5,576 nt of DNA from Bacillota bacterium. Its GTDB lineage: Bacteria > Bacillota > Clostridia > Acetivibrionales > DTU013. Below, piece by piece: positions 1-5,413 of this stretch; the stretch's first letter is position 1, and every line of letters starts with the position of its first letter. The DNA lies in the NCBI GenBank assembly GCA_023415815.1, contig JAEZJL010000250.1, forward strand, positions 1-5,576, read 5' to 3'. The position numbers and the translations under genes are program-made. The notes under the pieces were generated by a model, which saw only the letters and a list, made by a program, of their open reading frames with translations, was not told where the DNA came from and ran no database searches.

Positions 1-1
1 C

Positions 2-1426
2 CTCAAGATCCTGGTAGACGGCGCGGGCGGGACGATAAACGAGCTTGCCGTGTTCGAAAAAGGGAGCACCGTACCGCTCAAAGGCTTGAAAATCGTCGAT
101 AAGGCGGTGGAGCCCACGGATCAGGGGGTACCCGAAAACCTTTTTGACGAGCAGGACAGGGTCGATTTCAAGCATACATACCTGTCCGGCATGATATTTG
201 ACGAAATCTACCATGCAAAGACCGCTTACGAATACCTGAAGCACATGGAGCCGGGAGAGTGGACGCATCCGCCGCTGGGAAAGGTATTCATTTCGATAGG
301 CATTGCCCTGTTCGGGATGGACCCCTTCGGCTGGAGGATAATCGGGACGCTGTTCGGGGCCGGTATGATACCCGCCATGTACCTGTTCGGCAGGAAGCTT
401 TTCGGCGGCAGGTTCTACGCCTTCTGCGCCGCATTTCTCATGATGTTCGACTTCCTGCATTTCGGGCTCACCAGGATAGCCACCATCGATGTGTACGCCA
501 CATTTTTTATCATACTGATGTATTATTTTATGTACGACTGCTTTGTAAACAAATCCTATGAGATAGGGTTCAGGCAATCCCTCAGGCCCCTTTTCCTGTG
601 CGGGCTGATGTTCGGGCTGGGAGCGGCGTCGAAGTGGATAGGCCTGTATGCGGGCGGGGGGCTTGCGCTGCTTTTCTTCCTTGCTAAATATCAGGAGTAC
701 AGGGACTACAGAAGGGCGTCGGCCAAAAAAGGCAAAAGGCCTCTCTGGACGGCGGATTTTATCCCTCTTCACTTGAACCGCACGGTTTTGTACTGCATAT
801 TGTTCTTCGTGATTATTCCGGGGCTTATCTATGCCCTTTCGTATATCCCATATATGTTGACCCCCGGGCACGGCCCGGAGGTGATATTGACTAACCAGGC
901 TGCGATGTTCAAATTCCACAGCCATGACGTGCTGGGCGCGACCCACCCCTTTTCGTCGTACTGGTGGGAGTGGCCGCTGATCAGGAGGCCCCTCGAGACC
1001 TATTCCGGAAGCGGCCTTACCGCAGGCATGTCCTCCAGCATGACGCTGATGGGCAACCCCGCGATATGGTGGGCCGGCATATTTGCCGTCATCGCGGCGG
1101 CGGCCGTGTCGGCGGTAAGGCGCGACCGGAAAATGCTGCCCGTGTTCATTGCCATAGCCTTCCAGTATTTGCCCTGGATAGGGGTGACGAGGGTCGTTTT
1201 CATATATCACTTTTTTTCAACTGTCCCGTTTATGATACTGGCGATAGTTTATATCATAAAGGCTTTGCTTGAGAAGTACCCCGCCGCCAGGTACCCGGTA
1301 TACGCATACCTCGCGCTGGTCCTGGCGCTGTTTGTGATGTTCTATCCCGTATTGTCGGGGATGGAGGTCCGGAGGGAATATGTCGAGCAGTACTTATTGT
1401 GGTTCAAGGGCAGATGGGTGTTTTAG
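2..1426 (+). CDS. PMT-family (GT39) polyprenyl-phosphate-sugar-dependent glycosyltransferase, 5' partial
   Basis: Integral membrane enzyme that moves a sugar, typically mannose, from a polyprenyl-phosphate carrier to an acceptor on the outer face of the membrane. The frame is open to the left edge, so the gene starts upstream; the GTG at 50 is an internal Val codon with no Shine-Dalgarno. 474 residues are visible. Residues 1-20 (ending INELAVFEKG) look like the last strands of an extracytoplasmic beta domain. The first-loop acidic motif FDEIYHAKTAYEYL follows at about 66-79, with the Asp-Glu pair expected at the active site, then THPPLGK at about 88-94. Roughly nine to ten hydrophobic segments follow. 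The C-terminal region carries NPAIWW, a PWIGVTR stretch and FIYHFF, as in the PMT four-TM C-terminal domain, and ends normally. The next gene encodes a likely donor synthase. Family assignment is firm; the sugar and acceptor (protein, lipid or polymer) are not known. Confidence 0.9.
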   Translation, partial: LKILVDGAGGTINELAVFEKGSTVPLKGLKIVDKAVEPTDQGVPENLFDEQDRVDFKHTYLSGMIFDEIYHAKTAYEYLKHMEPGEWTHPPLGKVFISIGIALFGMDPFGWRIIGTLFGAGMIPAMYLFGRKLFGGRFYAFCAAFLMMFDFLHFGLTRIATIDVYATFFIILMYYFMYDCFVNKSYEIGFRQSLRPLFLCGLMFGLGAASKWIGLYAGGGLALLFFLAKYQEYRDYRRASAKKGKRPLWTADFIPLHLNRTVLYCILFFVIIPGLIYALSYIPYMLTPGHGPEVILTNQAAMFKFHSHDVLGATHPFSSYWWEWPLIRRPLETYSGSGLTAGMSSSMTLMGNPAIWWAGIFAVIAAAAVSAVRRDRKMLPVFIAIAFQYLPWIGVTRVVFIYHFFSTVPFMILAIVYIIKALLEKYPAARYPVYAYLALVLALFVMFYPVLSGMEVRREYVEQYLLWFKGRWVF

Positions 1427-1484
1427 CATGTCGCAGGAACCGGCGGCAGGGGCATTGCAAGCATGTCGGGACGGTTTTACATAC

Positions 1485-1490
1485 AGGAGG
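1485..1490 (+). promoter_or_regulatory. Shine-Dalgarno that fixes the GT2 start at 1498
   Basis: AGGAGG lies 7 bases before the ATG at 1498. The same frame is open further upstream to a GTG at 1399, but that start would overlap the end of the preceding gene, has no ribosome site, and would add about 33 residues unlike any GT2 N-terminus. The protein starting MFEKIICSVVVPVYNEE has the normal beginning of the family. Confidence 0.85.
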
Positions 1491-1497
1491 GGTGGAT

Positions 1498-2457
1498 ATG
1501 TTTGAGAAAATAATATGCTCCGTGGTCGTGCCAGTTTACAACGAGGAGCAGGTAGTGCTTGAATCGTATAAAAGGCTGAAGACGGTCATGGATTCGATAA
1601 AGGAGCCGTATGAGATAATCTTTGTAAATGACGGCAGTCGGGATAGGACGGCACGTATCATCAACGAAATATGCGACGCGGACAAAAACATAAAGCTGGT
1701 GGACTTCTCCAGGAATTTCGGTCATCAGATAGCCATAACCGCAGGGATGGACTATTCCGAGGGCAGCGCGATCGTCGTCATCGATGGGGATCTTCAGGAC
1801 CCACCCGAGGTCATACCTCAGATGTTGGAAAAGTGGAGGGAGGGCTACGACGTAGTGTATGGCAAAAGGGCCCGGAGAAACGGCGAGAGCCTGTTCAAAA
1901 AGCTCACGGCCGCCGCCTTCTACAGGCTGCTGCAAAAAATGACCGACGTGGAGATACCCGTGGACACCGGCGACTTCAGGCTGATCGACAGGAAGGTCTG
2001 CGACGCGCTCAAGCGCATCAACGAGAGGAACCGCTACGTGCGGGGGATCATAAGCTGGCTGGGCTTCAGGCAGACGGGCGTAGAGTTTGTGCGAGACGGA
2101 CGCTTTGCCGGGGAGACCAAGTATCCGCTTAAAAAGATGCTTAAGTTTGCTTTTGACGCCATAACCTCGTTTTCATACAAGCCGCTCAAGCTGGCGACTT
2201 ACCTGGGCTTCATACTGTCGCTTTTCAGCTTTATATACCTGCTTGAGGTATTGTACGAGAGGCTTTTTACGCACAACACCATCCAGGGCTGGGCCTCGAC
2301 CCTGGCCGTAAACCTGTTCTTCAACGGCATCATATTGATGATCCTGGGCGTCGTAGGCGGCTACATCGGCAGGATCTACGACGAAGCCAAAGGCCGACCG
2401 CTGTACATAGTGCGTGAGGAACGGAACATCAGCAGCGGCAGGGCAACGCCGAGATAA
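1498..2457 (+). CDS. GT2 polyprenyl-phosphate glycosyltransferase (DPM1/GtrB type)
   Basis: Cytoplasmic-facing membrane-anchored enzyme that transfers a sugar from a nucleotide donor to polyprenyl phosphate (undecaprenyl phosphate in bacteria). The 319-residue length is normal for GtrB/YkcC-like proteins. The GT-A domain opens with VVVPVYNEE (9-17), followed by VNDGSRDRT (43-51), FSRNFGHQ (70-77) and the metal/donor-binding DGDLQDPP (96-103). GDFRLIDRK (158-166), RYVRG (179-183) and the AGETKYP stretch (204-210) are typical of the polyprenyl-phosphate subgroup. Two C-terminal membrane segments lie at about 232-252 and 267-290, followed by a short charged tail. It sits 71 bases after the PMT-type gene on the same strand and is probably cotranscribed; it would make that enzyme's lipid-linked donor. 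The sugar cannot be read from sequence: mannose is suggested by the PMT neighbour, while glucose or another hexose is possible. Confidence 0.93.
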   Translation: MFEKIICSVVVPVYNEEQVVLESYKRLKTVMDSIKEPYEIIFVNDGSRDRTARIINEICDADKNIKLVDFSRNFGHQIAITAGMDYSEGSAIVVIDGDLQDPPEVIPQMLEKWREGYDVVYGKRARRNGESLFKKLTAAAFYRLLQKMTDVEIPVDTGDFRLIDRKVCDALKRINERNRYVRGIISWLGFRQTGVEFVRDGRFAGETKYPLKKMLKFAFDAITSFSYKPLKLATYLGFILSLFSFIYLLEVLYERLFTHNTIQGWASTLAVNLFFNGIILMILGVVGGYIGRIYDEAKGRPLYIVREERNISSGRATPR

Positions 2458-2464
2458 CCCCGCG

Positions 2465-2499
2465 TGCGACAGCCGGGGGACGGTTCTTGTTCTGTCGCA
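2465..2499. repeat. REP-like palindromic repeat with GGGGGACGGTTCTT core
   Basis: Perfect 8-base arms TGCGACAG (2465-2472) and CTGTCGCA (2492-2499) enclose a 19-base loop containing GGGGGACGGTTCTTG. Small palindromes with this core between short arms are frequent in Firmicute genomes and often accompany IS200-like REP-associated tyrosine transposases; that link is from general knowledge. It begins 7 bases after the GT2 stop codon. The hairpin might protect or end the mRNA, but no T-run follows, so it is not a standard terminator. Confidence 0.65.
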
Positions 2500-2533
2500 T
2501 GAAACTTACAATGTGATAAGCGCTAAAGAACGA

Positions 2534-2546
2534 GGGGAACAGTTCC
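2534..2546. repeat. Variant repeat core GGGGAACAGTTCC
   Basis: GGGGAACAGTTC matches the core GGGGACAGTTC with one extra A. It contains the short palindrome GGAAC-A-GTTCC (2536-2546). It has the same orientation as the unit at 2465-2499 and the opposite orientation to the copies at 2609 and 2673, so it could be the left arm of a paired element. Confidence 0.5.
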
Positions 2547-2590
2547 GCAATAAATAATAGGCGAGCGATTCTGCAGCTTTATGTGCAGAT

Positions 2591-2619
2591 AAAACTGACG
2601 ATTCTGGCGAACTGTCCCT
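2591..2619. repeat. Degenerate 29-base direct repeat, copy 1 (ends GAACTGTCCCT)
   Basis: By eye, 24 of 29 bases match the stretch at 2655-2683, and the last 11 bases (GAACTGTCCCT) are identical. The 11-base end is the reverse complement of the core found at 2477-2486 and 2534-2545. An 8-base piece inside it, CGATTCTG (2599-2606), also occurs at 2566-2573. It is probably a decayed copy of a mobile palindromic repeat. Confidence 0.55.
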
Positions 2620-2654
2620 AAAGGAAAGCAAGACAATTTTGCATTTATAAATCA

Positions 2655-2683
2655 AAAAATGATGATTTTGAAGAACTGTCCCT
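2655..2683. repeat. Degenerate 29-base direct repeat, copy 2 (ends GAACTGTCCCT)
   Basis: Second copy, 64 bases after the first and in the same orientation. Its GTCCC (2678-2682) can pair with GGGAC (2692-2696) just downstream, placing two cores head to head across a 9-base gap. Confidence 0.55.
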
Positions 2684-2689
2684 GCGTAT

Positions 2690-2707
2690 CGGGGACGGAA
2701 AGCCCCG
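2690..2707. repeat. Small hairpin with truncated repeat core GGGGACGG
   Basis: CGGGG (2690-2694) and CCCCG (2703-2707) form a 5-base stem with an 8-base loop. The left arm begins GGGGACGG, the first half of the GGGGACGGTTC core, after which the match is lost (GAAAG instead of TTC). It is likely a truncated fifth unit of the cluster. Confidence 0.4.
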
Positions 2708-2794
2708 TTGGAATGGCGACTGCCGGATGTGCCTGGCGTGCTTCCGTTTCTGTTCCGTCAAAGCGGCCGAATATGAAAACAAATGCCTGGAAAT

Positions 2795-2834
2795 AAAAAA
2801 ATACCGCTGCCCCGATTTATCCGTCGGGCAGGTA
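2795..2834 (-). terminator. Rho-independent terminator of the ROK gene
   Basis: Read on the minus strand, CTGCCCGA (2831-2824), an 8-base loop and TCGGGGCAG (2815-2807) form a GC-rich stem with one bulged G. It is followed after CGGTA by seven T residues (2801-2795). ACC (2834-2832) can add pairs with the GGT just before the T-run. The hairpin lies about 65 bases past the ROK stop codon and in the right direction. The five bases between stem and T-run make it less than ideal. Confidence 0.65.
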
Positions 2835-2895
2835 ATGAAACAAAAGGCATAGCGCAGACGCCATAGCTTCTGTGTCAAAATCCGATGATTCCGAT

Positions 2896-4107
2896 TCAAT
2901 CCAGGAAGTAATTTTTATAGACCATTGCGGCAGCGCCCACCTCGTACAGGGTGTCGTTAATTTCTCTCTTTTTAAACGTCACATCCTGGGAATACGAGTT
3001 GAAAAGCTTCTCCAGGGTATACTCGGCGACCATATTATAAAAGATGTCATTGCCGTCGAAAAGGTCGCCCGACAGAATGATGATTTCCGGATTTATGATG
3101 TCGATCAGGTTTGCCAGGCCGATGCTCAATATATTGGCGGCTTCCTGCAGACGCTCCAGGCATAACCGGTCGCCTTCGGACGCATGGCGGCAAATCTTTT
3201 TGTAGCTTATATCGTCCGCCTTTTCATTCGCCGTTTCGCACAGTGAAGACTTGCGGCCCCGCCTCAGGTATTCCCTTGTTATATTCTCGATCGATTCGGT
3301 GGAGCAGTATGCCTCAATGCAGCCGTATCGGCCGCAGTTGCACTTTCTCCCCAGCGCGTTGACGATCATATGGCCGAATTCGCCGGTCACATTGCTTTTA
3401 CCGCGCAGAATCACTCCGTCGGTAATGATGCCGCTTCCGATACCCTCCCTGCAGCTTACGAAAATGCTGTTCTTGCAGCCGACTGAATAACCGTACCAGT
3501 ATTCGCCAAGGGCCTGGGTGTTTGCATCATTGTCGACAAAAACGGAAAGCCCGAACCTGTTTTCAAGGAACTCCTTCAGTTTTACGTTTACCATGCTGTG
3601 GATGGAAGCGAAATCGACGATAACGCCGTTTTCGTTGTCCACGATGCCGGGTACTCCGATTCCTATCCCCAGCAGCTTTCTTTGGTCGACCTCGCTTTTA
3701 TTTATCAGATATTCGATGGAATCGCTTAAAATCGATAAAAAGCTATCCTGGCCGTCCATCGTTTTAATGCTTACCTGCTTTTTTGCGACGATATTCATCG
3801 TGAAATCCGTAAGGATCGCCCTTAAAACATTCTTGGATATATTGACGCCGATGCAGTAATAGGCATCGGGATTTAATTCTATCCCAATGGGCTTTCTTTT
3901 GGAATTGGCGGTAAGAACACCCGTCTCCCGAATGACGCCCTTTTCGATATAGTCTTCTATCACCCTTGTGACGGTAGGCTTCGATATCTTCGTCATTTCA
4001 TAGATTTCGGTCCTGGATACGGGCCCGAATTTACGTATGCAGTTAATGATCCTTATCCTGTGATCCTCTTTGCTGGTAGAATCACCAAGTATGGTCTTGC
4101 TTTCCAT
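2896..4107 (-). CDS. ROK-family transcriptional regulator (NagC/Mlc/XylR type)
   Basis: Sugar-responsive DNA-binding protein, cytoplasmic, probable repressor of the divergent transporter operon. Its 403 residues are the usual length. A winged helix-turn-helix spans about 16-70 (SRTEIYEMTKISKPTVTRVI). The ROK fold follows, with GIGIGVPGIVD (147-157), VDNDANTQALGE (191-202), GEFGHM (242-247) and the zinc knuckle GRKCNCGRYGCIEAYCS (253-269). The likely zinc ligands are H246, C256, C258 and C263, close to their places in E. coli Mlc. N193, D194, E243, H246 and E265 fit the sugar-contact positions of the family. The N-terminal phosphate-binding DxGxT of ROK kinases is replaced by GVNIS (87-91), so this is a regulator and not a sugar kinase. 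ATG at 4107 has CCTCCA (+ strand) as a good ribosome site 5 bases away. The inducing sugar is unknown. Confidence 0.93.
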   Translation of the reverse strand: MESKTILGDSTSKEDHRIRIINCIRKFGPVSRTEIYEMTKISKPTVTRVIEDYIEKGVIRETGVLTANSKRKPIGIELNPDAYYCIGVNISKNVLRAILTDFTMNIVAKKQVSIKTMDGQDSFLSILSDSIEYLINKSEVDQRKLLGIGIGVPGIVDNENGVIVDFASIHSMVNVKLKEFLENRFGLSVFVDNDANTQALGEYWYGYSVGCKNSIFVSCREGIGSGIITDGVILRGKSNVTGEFGHMIVNALGRKCNCGRYGCIEAYCSTESIENITREYLRRGRKSSLCETANEKADDISYKKICRHASEGDRLCLERLQEAANILSIGLANLIDIINPEIIILSGDLFDGNDIFYNMVAEYTLEKLFNSYSQDVTFKKREINDTLYEVGAAAMVYKNYFLD

Positions 4108-4147
4108 TTTCCCCTCCAGGGTTATTATTGACAGCTTATGGCTCTAA

Positions 4148-4174
4148 ATTATCAAAAAAAACCGAACATGGCAA
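4148..4174 (-). promoter_or_regulatory. Possible promoter of the ROK gene
   Basis: On the minus strand, TTGCCA (4174-4169) and GATAAT (4153-4148) resemble -35 and -10 boxes with a 15-base spacer, shorter than the ideal 17. Transcription would start near 4140 and give a leader of about 30 bases. The region is AT-rich, so other choices exist. Confidence 0.35.
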
Positions 4175-4183
4175 TATTGATAC

Positions 4184-4207
4184 ATAAATTTCTATATGAA
4201 AATTTAT
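4184..4207. promoter_or_regulatory. Operator-like palindrome 1 in the divergent region
   Basis: Perfect 8-base arms ATAAATTT and AAATTTAT are separated by CTATATGA. The size and two-fold symmetry fit a site for a dimeric regulator such as a ROK protein. It closely resembles palindrome 2 (4287-4311): both contain TAAATT, a 9-10 base gap rich in ATAT and GA, then AATTTA. It lies about 10 bases upstream of the proposed ROK -35 box. AT-richness makes chance palindromes possible. Confidence 0.4.
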
Positions 4208-4280
4208 AATTGAAATATTAAGATTTAAAGGCTAAAATATCCAGAATATCTAGTTAGGCTCAGCAATATACTCGGCGGAA

Positions 4281-4295
4281 TAATTTATTAAATTA
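4281..4295. promoter_or_regulatory. Short AT-only palindrome before the permease promoter
   Basis: TAATTTA and TAAATTA flank a single T, a perfect 15-base palindrome made only of A and T. It overlaps the left arm of palindrome 2 and lies just upstream of the -35 box, so it could be an UP element for RNA polymerase or part of a compound operator. Confidence 0.25.
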
Positions 4296-4311
4296 CATAT
4301 TGAAATTTAAT
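4287..4311. promoter_or_regulatory. Operator-like palindrome 2, overlapping the permease -35 box
   Basis: Perfect 8-base arms ATTAAATT (4287-4294) and AATTTAAT (4304-4311) flank ACATATTGA. The proposed -35 hexamer TTGAAA (4300-4305) lies inside it, so a bound protein would block RNA polymerase. Its centre is about 104 bases from that of palindrome 1, near ten helical turns, which would suit DNA looping by a ROK repressor. Confidence 0.42.
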
Positions 4312-4326
4312 CCAAGCTGTGATAAT
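4300..4326 (+). promoter_or_regulatory. Probable promoter of the ABC permease operon
   Basis: TTGAAA (4300-4305) and GATAAT (4321-4326) have a 15-base spacer, and the -10 box is preceded by TGT (4318-4320), making an extended -10 (TGn) that tolerates poor spacing. The transcript would start near 4333, leaving a leader of about 53 bases to the ATG at 4386 but almost none to the GTG at 4338. Confidence 0.5.
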
Positions 4327-4372
4327 ATGGTTCCAGAGTGGAAATGATCGCAGCCAATAGACGCCATTCATC

Positions 4373-4378
4373 GGGGGA
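4373..4378 (+). promoter_or_regulatory. Shine-Dalgarno supporting the permease start at 4386
   Basis: GGGGGA, one base off GGAGGA, ends 7 bases before the ATG at 4386. The earlier in-frame starts (GTG 4338, ATG 4344) have only a weak AGAGTGG-like stretch nearby and lie almost on the predicted transcript start. Confidence 0.5.
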
Positions 4379-4385
4379 ATCAGAT

Positions 4386-5336
4386 ATGCGGAGCACATCG
4401 ACGGCCGGAAACGGAAGGTTCAGGAATCAAAGCTATTTACGGAGATTAGCCGGACAAAAATATCTTTTACTCATGTGTTTTCCTTTTATGGTCTGGCTCA
4501 TAATGTTCAAGTATTTGCCGCTTTGGGGCTGGACGATGGCATTTCAGCGTTACAAGCCCGGTATTCCTTTTTTTCAGCAGGAATGGGCGGGTTTCAAGTA
4601 TTTTATCCAGATGTTCAACGACACGGCATTCTGGCTGACCATGAGAAATACCCTGGCGATGAGCACCCTGTCTTTGCTTTTCGGCTTTACGCTGCCGATC
4701 GTGCTTGCGGTCCTGCTTAATGAAGTGAGGAATATGGCTTTTAAAAAGACGATACAAACGATTTCGTATCTTCCCCACTTTGTTTCATGGGTTATCGTAG
4801 CCAGCCTTTTTAATAAAATCCTTTCTATAGACAACGGAGTATTCAATCAGGTGCTTGTATCGCTGAAGCTTATCCAGCAGCCGGTCCAATGGATGGCCAA
4901 GCCGGAACTTTTCTGGTGGATACTCACCTCCGTCGGCATCTGGAAAGAGATTGGATGGAATTCGATCATATTTCTTGCCGCTATCGCCGGCATATCGCCC
5001 GACCTGTATGAATCCGCAACGGTCGATGGGGCAAGCAGGCTCAAAAAGATATGGCATATAACGATTCCGGGCATTCTCCCTACGGTAATGGTCATCCTTA
5101 TTCTGAACATCGGCAATTTTATCAATACCGGATTCGAAGCGCAGTATCTCATGAGGAATTCGCTGGTCAGGGATTATTCGGATGTGATCGACTTATATAT
5201 TCTGGACAACGGCATAAAGGTTTTCAATTTTGCTCTGGGGACTGCGGCGGGCATATTCAAATCGGTCATCAGCATTATCCTGATATTCCTCGCAAACGGC
5301 ATCAGCAGAAAAACCATGGGTGTAAAAGTAATCTAG
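4386..5336 (+). CDS. ABC sugar transporter permease, LplB type (CUT1 family)
   Basis: One of two inner-membrane subunits of a binding-protein-dependent importer for a carbohydrate, probably an oligosaccharide. With the start at 4386 it has 316 residues, typical of the LplB subgroup. The order is family-like: a basic N-terminal tail (QSYLRRLAGQK), a first membrane segment at about 27-53 ending in the hallmark FKYLPLWGWTMAF, then the NTLAMSTLSLLFGF segment, LNEVRN, and SYLPHFVSWVI. The EAA loop that docks the ATPase is at 209-232 (ESATVDGAS, then IPGILP). The C-terminus ends in a segment followed by GISRKTMGVKVI. It is followed 77 bases later by the partner permease and lies divergent to the ROK regulator. 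No ATPase or binding protein is visible; the ATPase may be shared and encoded elsewhere, as is common for this group. The substrate cannot be told. The frame is open back to GTG 4338, so a start 16 residues earlier is possible. Confidence 0.92.
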   Translation: MRSTSTAGNGRFRNQSYLRRLAGQKYLLLMCFPFMVWLIMFKYLPLWGWTMAFQRYKPGIPFFQQEWAGFKYFIQMFNDTAFWLTMRNTLAMSTLSLLFGFTLPIVLAVLLNEVRNMAFKKTIQTISYLPHFVSWVIVASLFNKILSIDNGVFNQVLVSLKLIQQPVQWMAKPELFWWILTSVGIWKEIGWNSIIFLAAIAGISPDLYESATVDGASRLKKIWHITIPGILPTVMVILILNIGNFINTGFEAQYLMRNSLVRDYSDVIDLYILDNGIKVFNFALGTAAGIFKSVISIILIFLANGISRKTMGVKVI

Positions 5337-5338
5337 GA

Positions 5339-5376
5339 TACGGTCCCGTAAACAGATACGTTTTGTTATAGGACCG
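5339..5376 (+). other. Possible stem-loop between the two permease genes
   Basis: CGGTCC (5341-5346) pairs with GGACCG (5371-5376). Inside, CGTA (5347-5350) can pair with TACG (5357-5360), leaving a T-rich bulge. TACGG-TC-CCGTA (5339-5350) is an alternative small palindrome. It could tune mRNA stability or expression of the second permease. The stems are short, so chance is possible. Confidence 0.25.
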
Positions 5377-5398
5377 ATAATGCCTGAGGCAGCTTAAT

Positions 5399-5406
5399 GA
5401 GGGGGG
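5399..5406 (+). promoter_or_regulatory. Strong ribosome site for the second permease
   Basis: GAGGGGGG ends 7 bases before a TTG. No ATG or GTG lies in the frame between the stop at 5378-5380 and this TTG, so the site and the protein match together point to a TTG start at 5414. Confidence 0.7.
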
Positions 5407-5413
5407 CTTTACT

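Larger units (their letters stand above)
2458..2895. other. 438-base gene-free spacer with a repeat cluster and a minus-strand terminator
   Basis: No reading frame here has a recognisable product, codon pattern or good ribosome site. The left part (2465-2707) holds several copies of a GGGAC(A/G)GTTC-type core in both orientations. The right part holds the terminator of the converging ROK gene at about 2795-2834. The stretches 2708-2790 and 2835-2895 show nothing I can assign. No U-tract terminator for the plus-strand glycosyltransferase pair is evident. Confidence 0.7.

Noticed and set aside
50..52. GTG as the start of the PMT-type gene
   Set aside because: The frame is open to base 2, there is no Shine-Dalgarno before it, and the sequence before and after reads as one continuous domain.
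1428..1505. 25-codon frame starting ATG at 1428 between the two glycosyltransferase genes
   Set aside because: It has no ribosome site of its own, overlaps the GT2 start, and its sequence shows no recognisable features.
1477..1935. 152-codon open frame on the minus strand opposite the GT2 gene
   Set aside because: It lies wholly inside a gene with clear GT2 motifs, has no family-like sequence and no convincing ribosome site; it is a product of codon bias on the other strand.
2465..2499. Terminator for the glycosyltransferase operon
   Set aside because: The hairpin has no T-run after it and its core matches a dispersed repeat; a role in mRNA stability remains possible.
2465..2707. CRISPR array
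   Set aside because: The repeats are irregular in spacing and orientation and are degenerate, with no uniform spacers.
2645..2899. 84-codon open frame on the minus strand in the spacer
   Set aside because: It spans the predicted terminator and the repeat cores, resembles no family, and starts over the end of the ROK gene.
4205..4210. Perfect TATAAT on the plus strand as a -10 box
   Set aside because: No -35-like hexamer sits at a workable distance (TTGATA is 22 bases away), there is no extended -10, and it falls in AT-only sequence inside palindrome 1.
4108..4385. Catabolite-repression (cre) site or riboswitch in the divergent region
   Set aside because: I found no match to the cre consensus and no long conserved structured leader; the only supported elements are the promoters and AT-rich palindromes.
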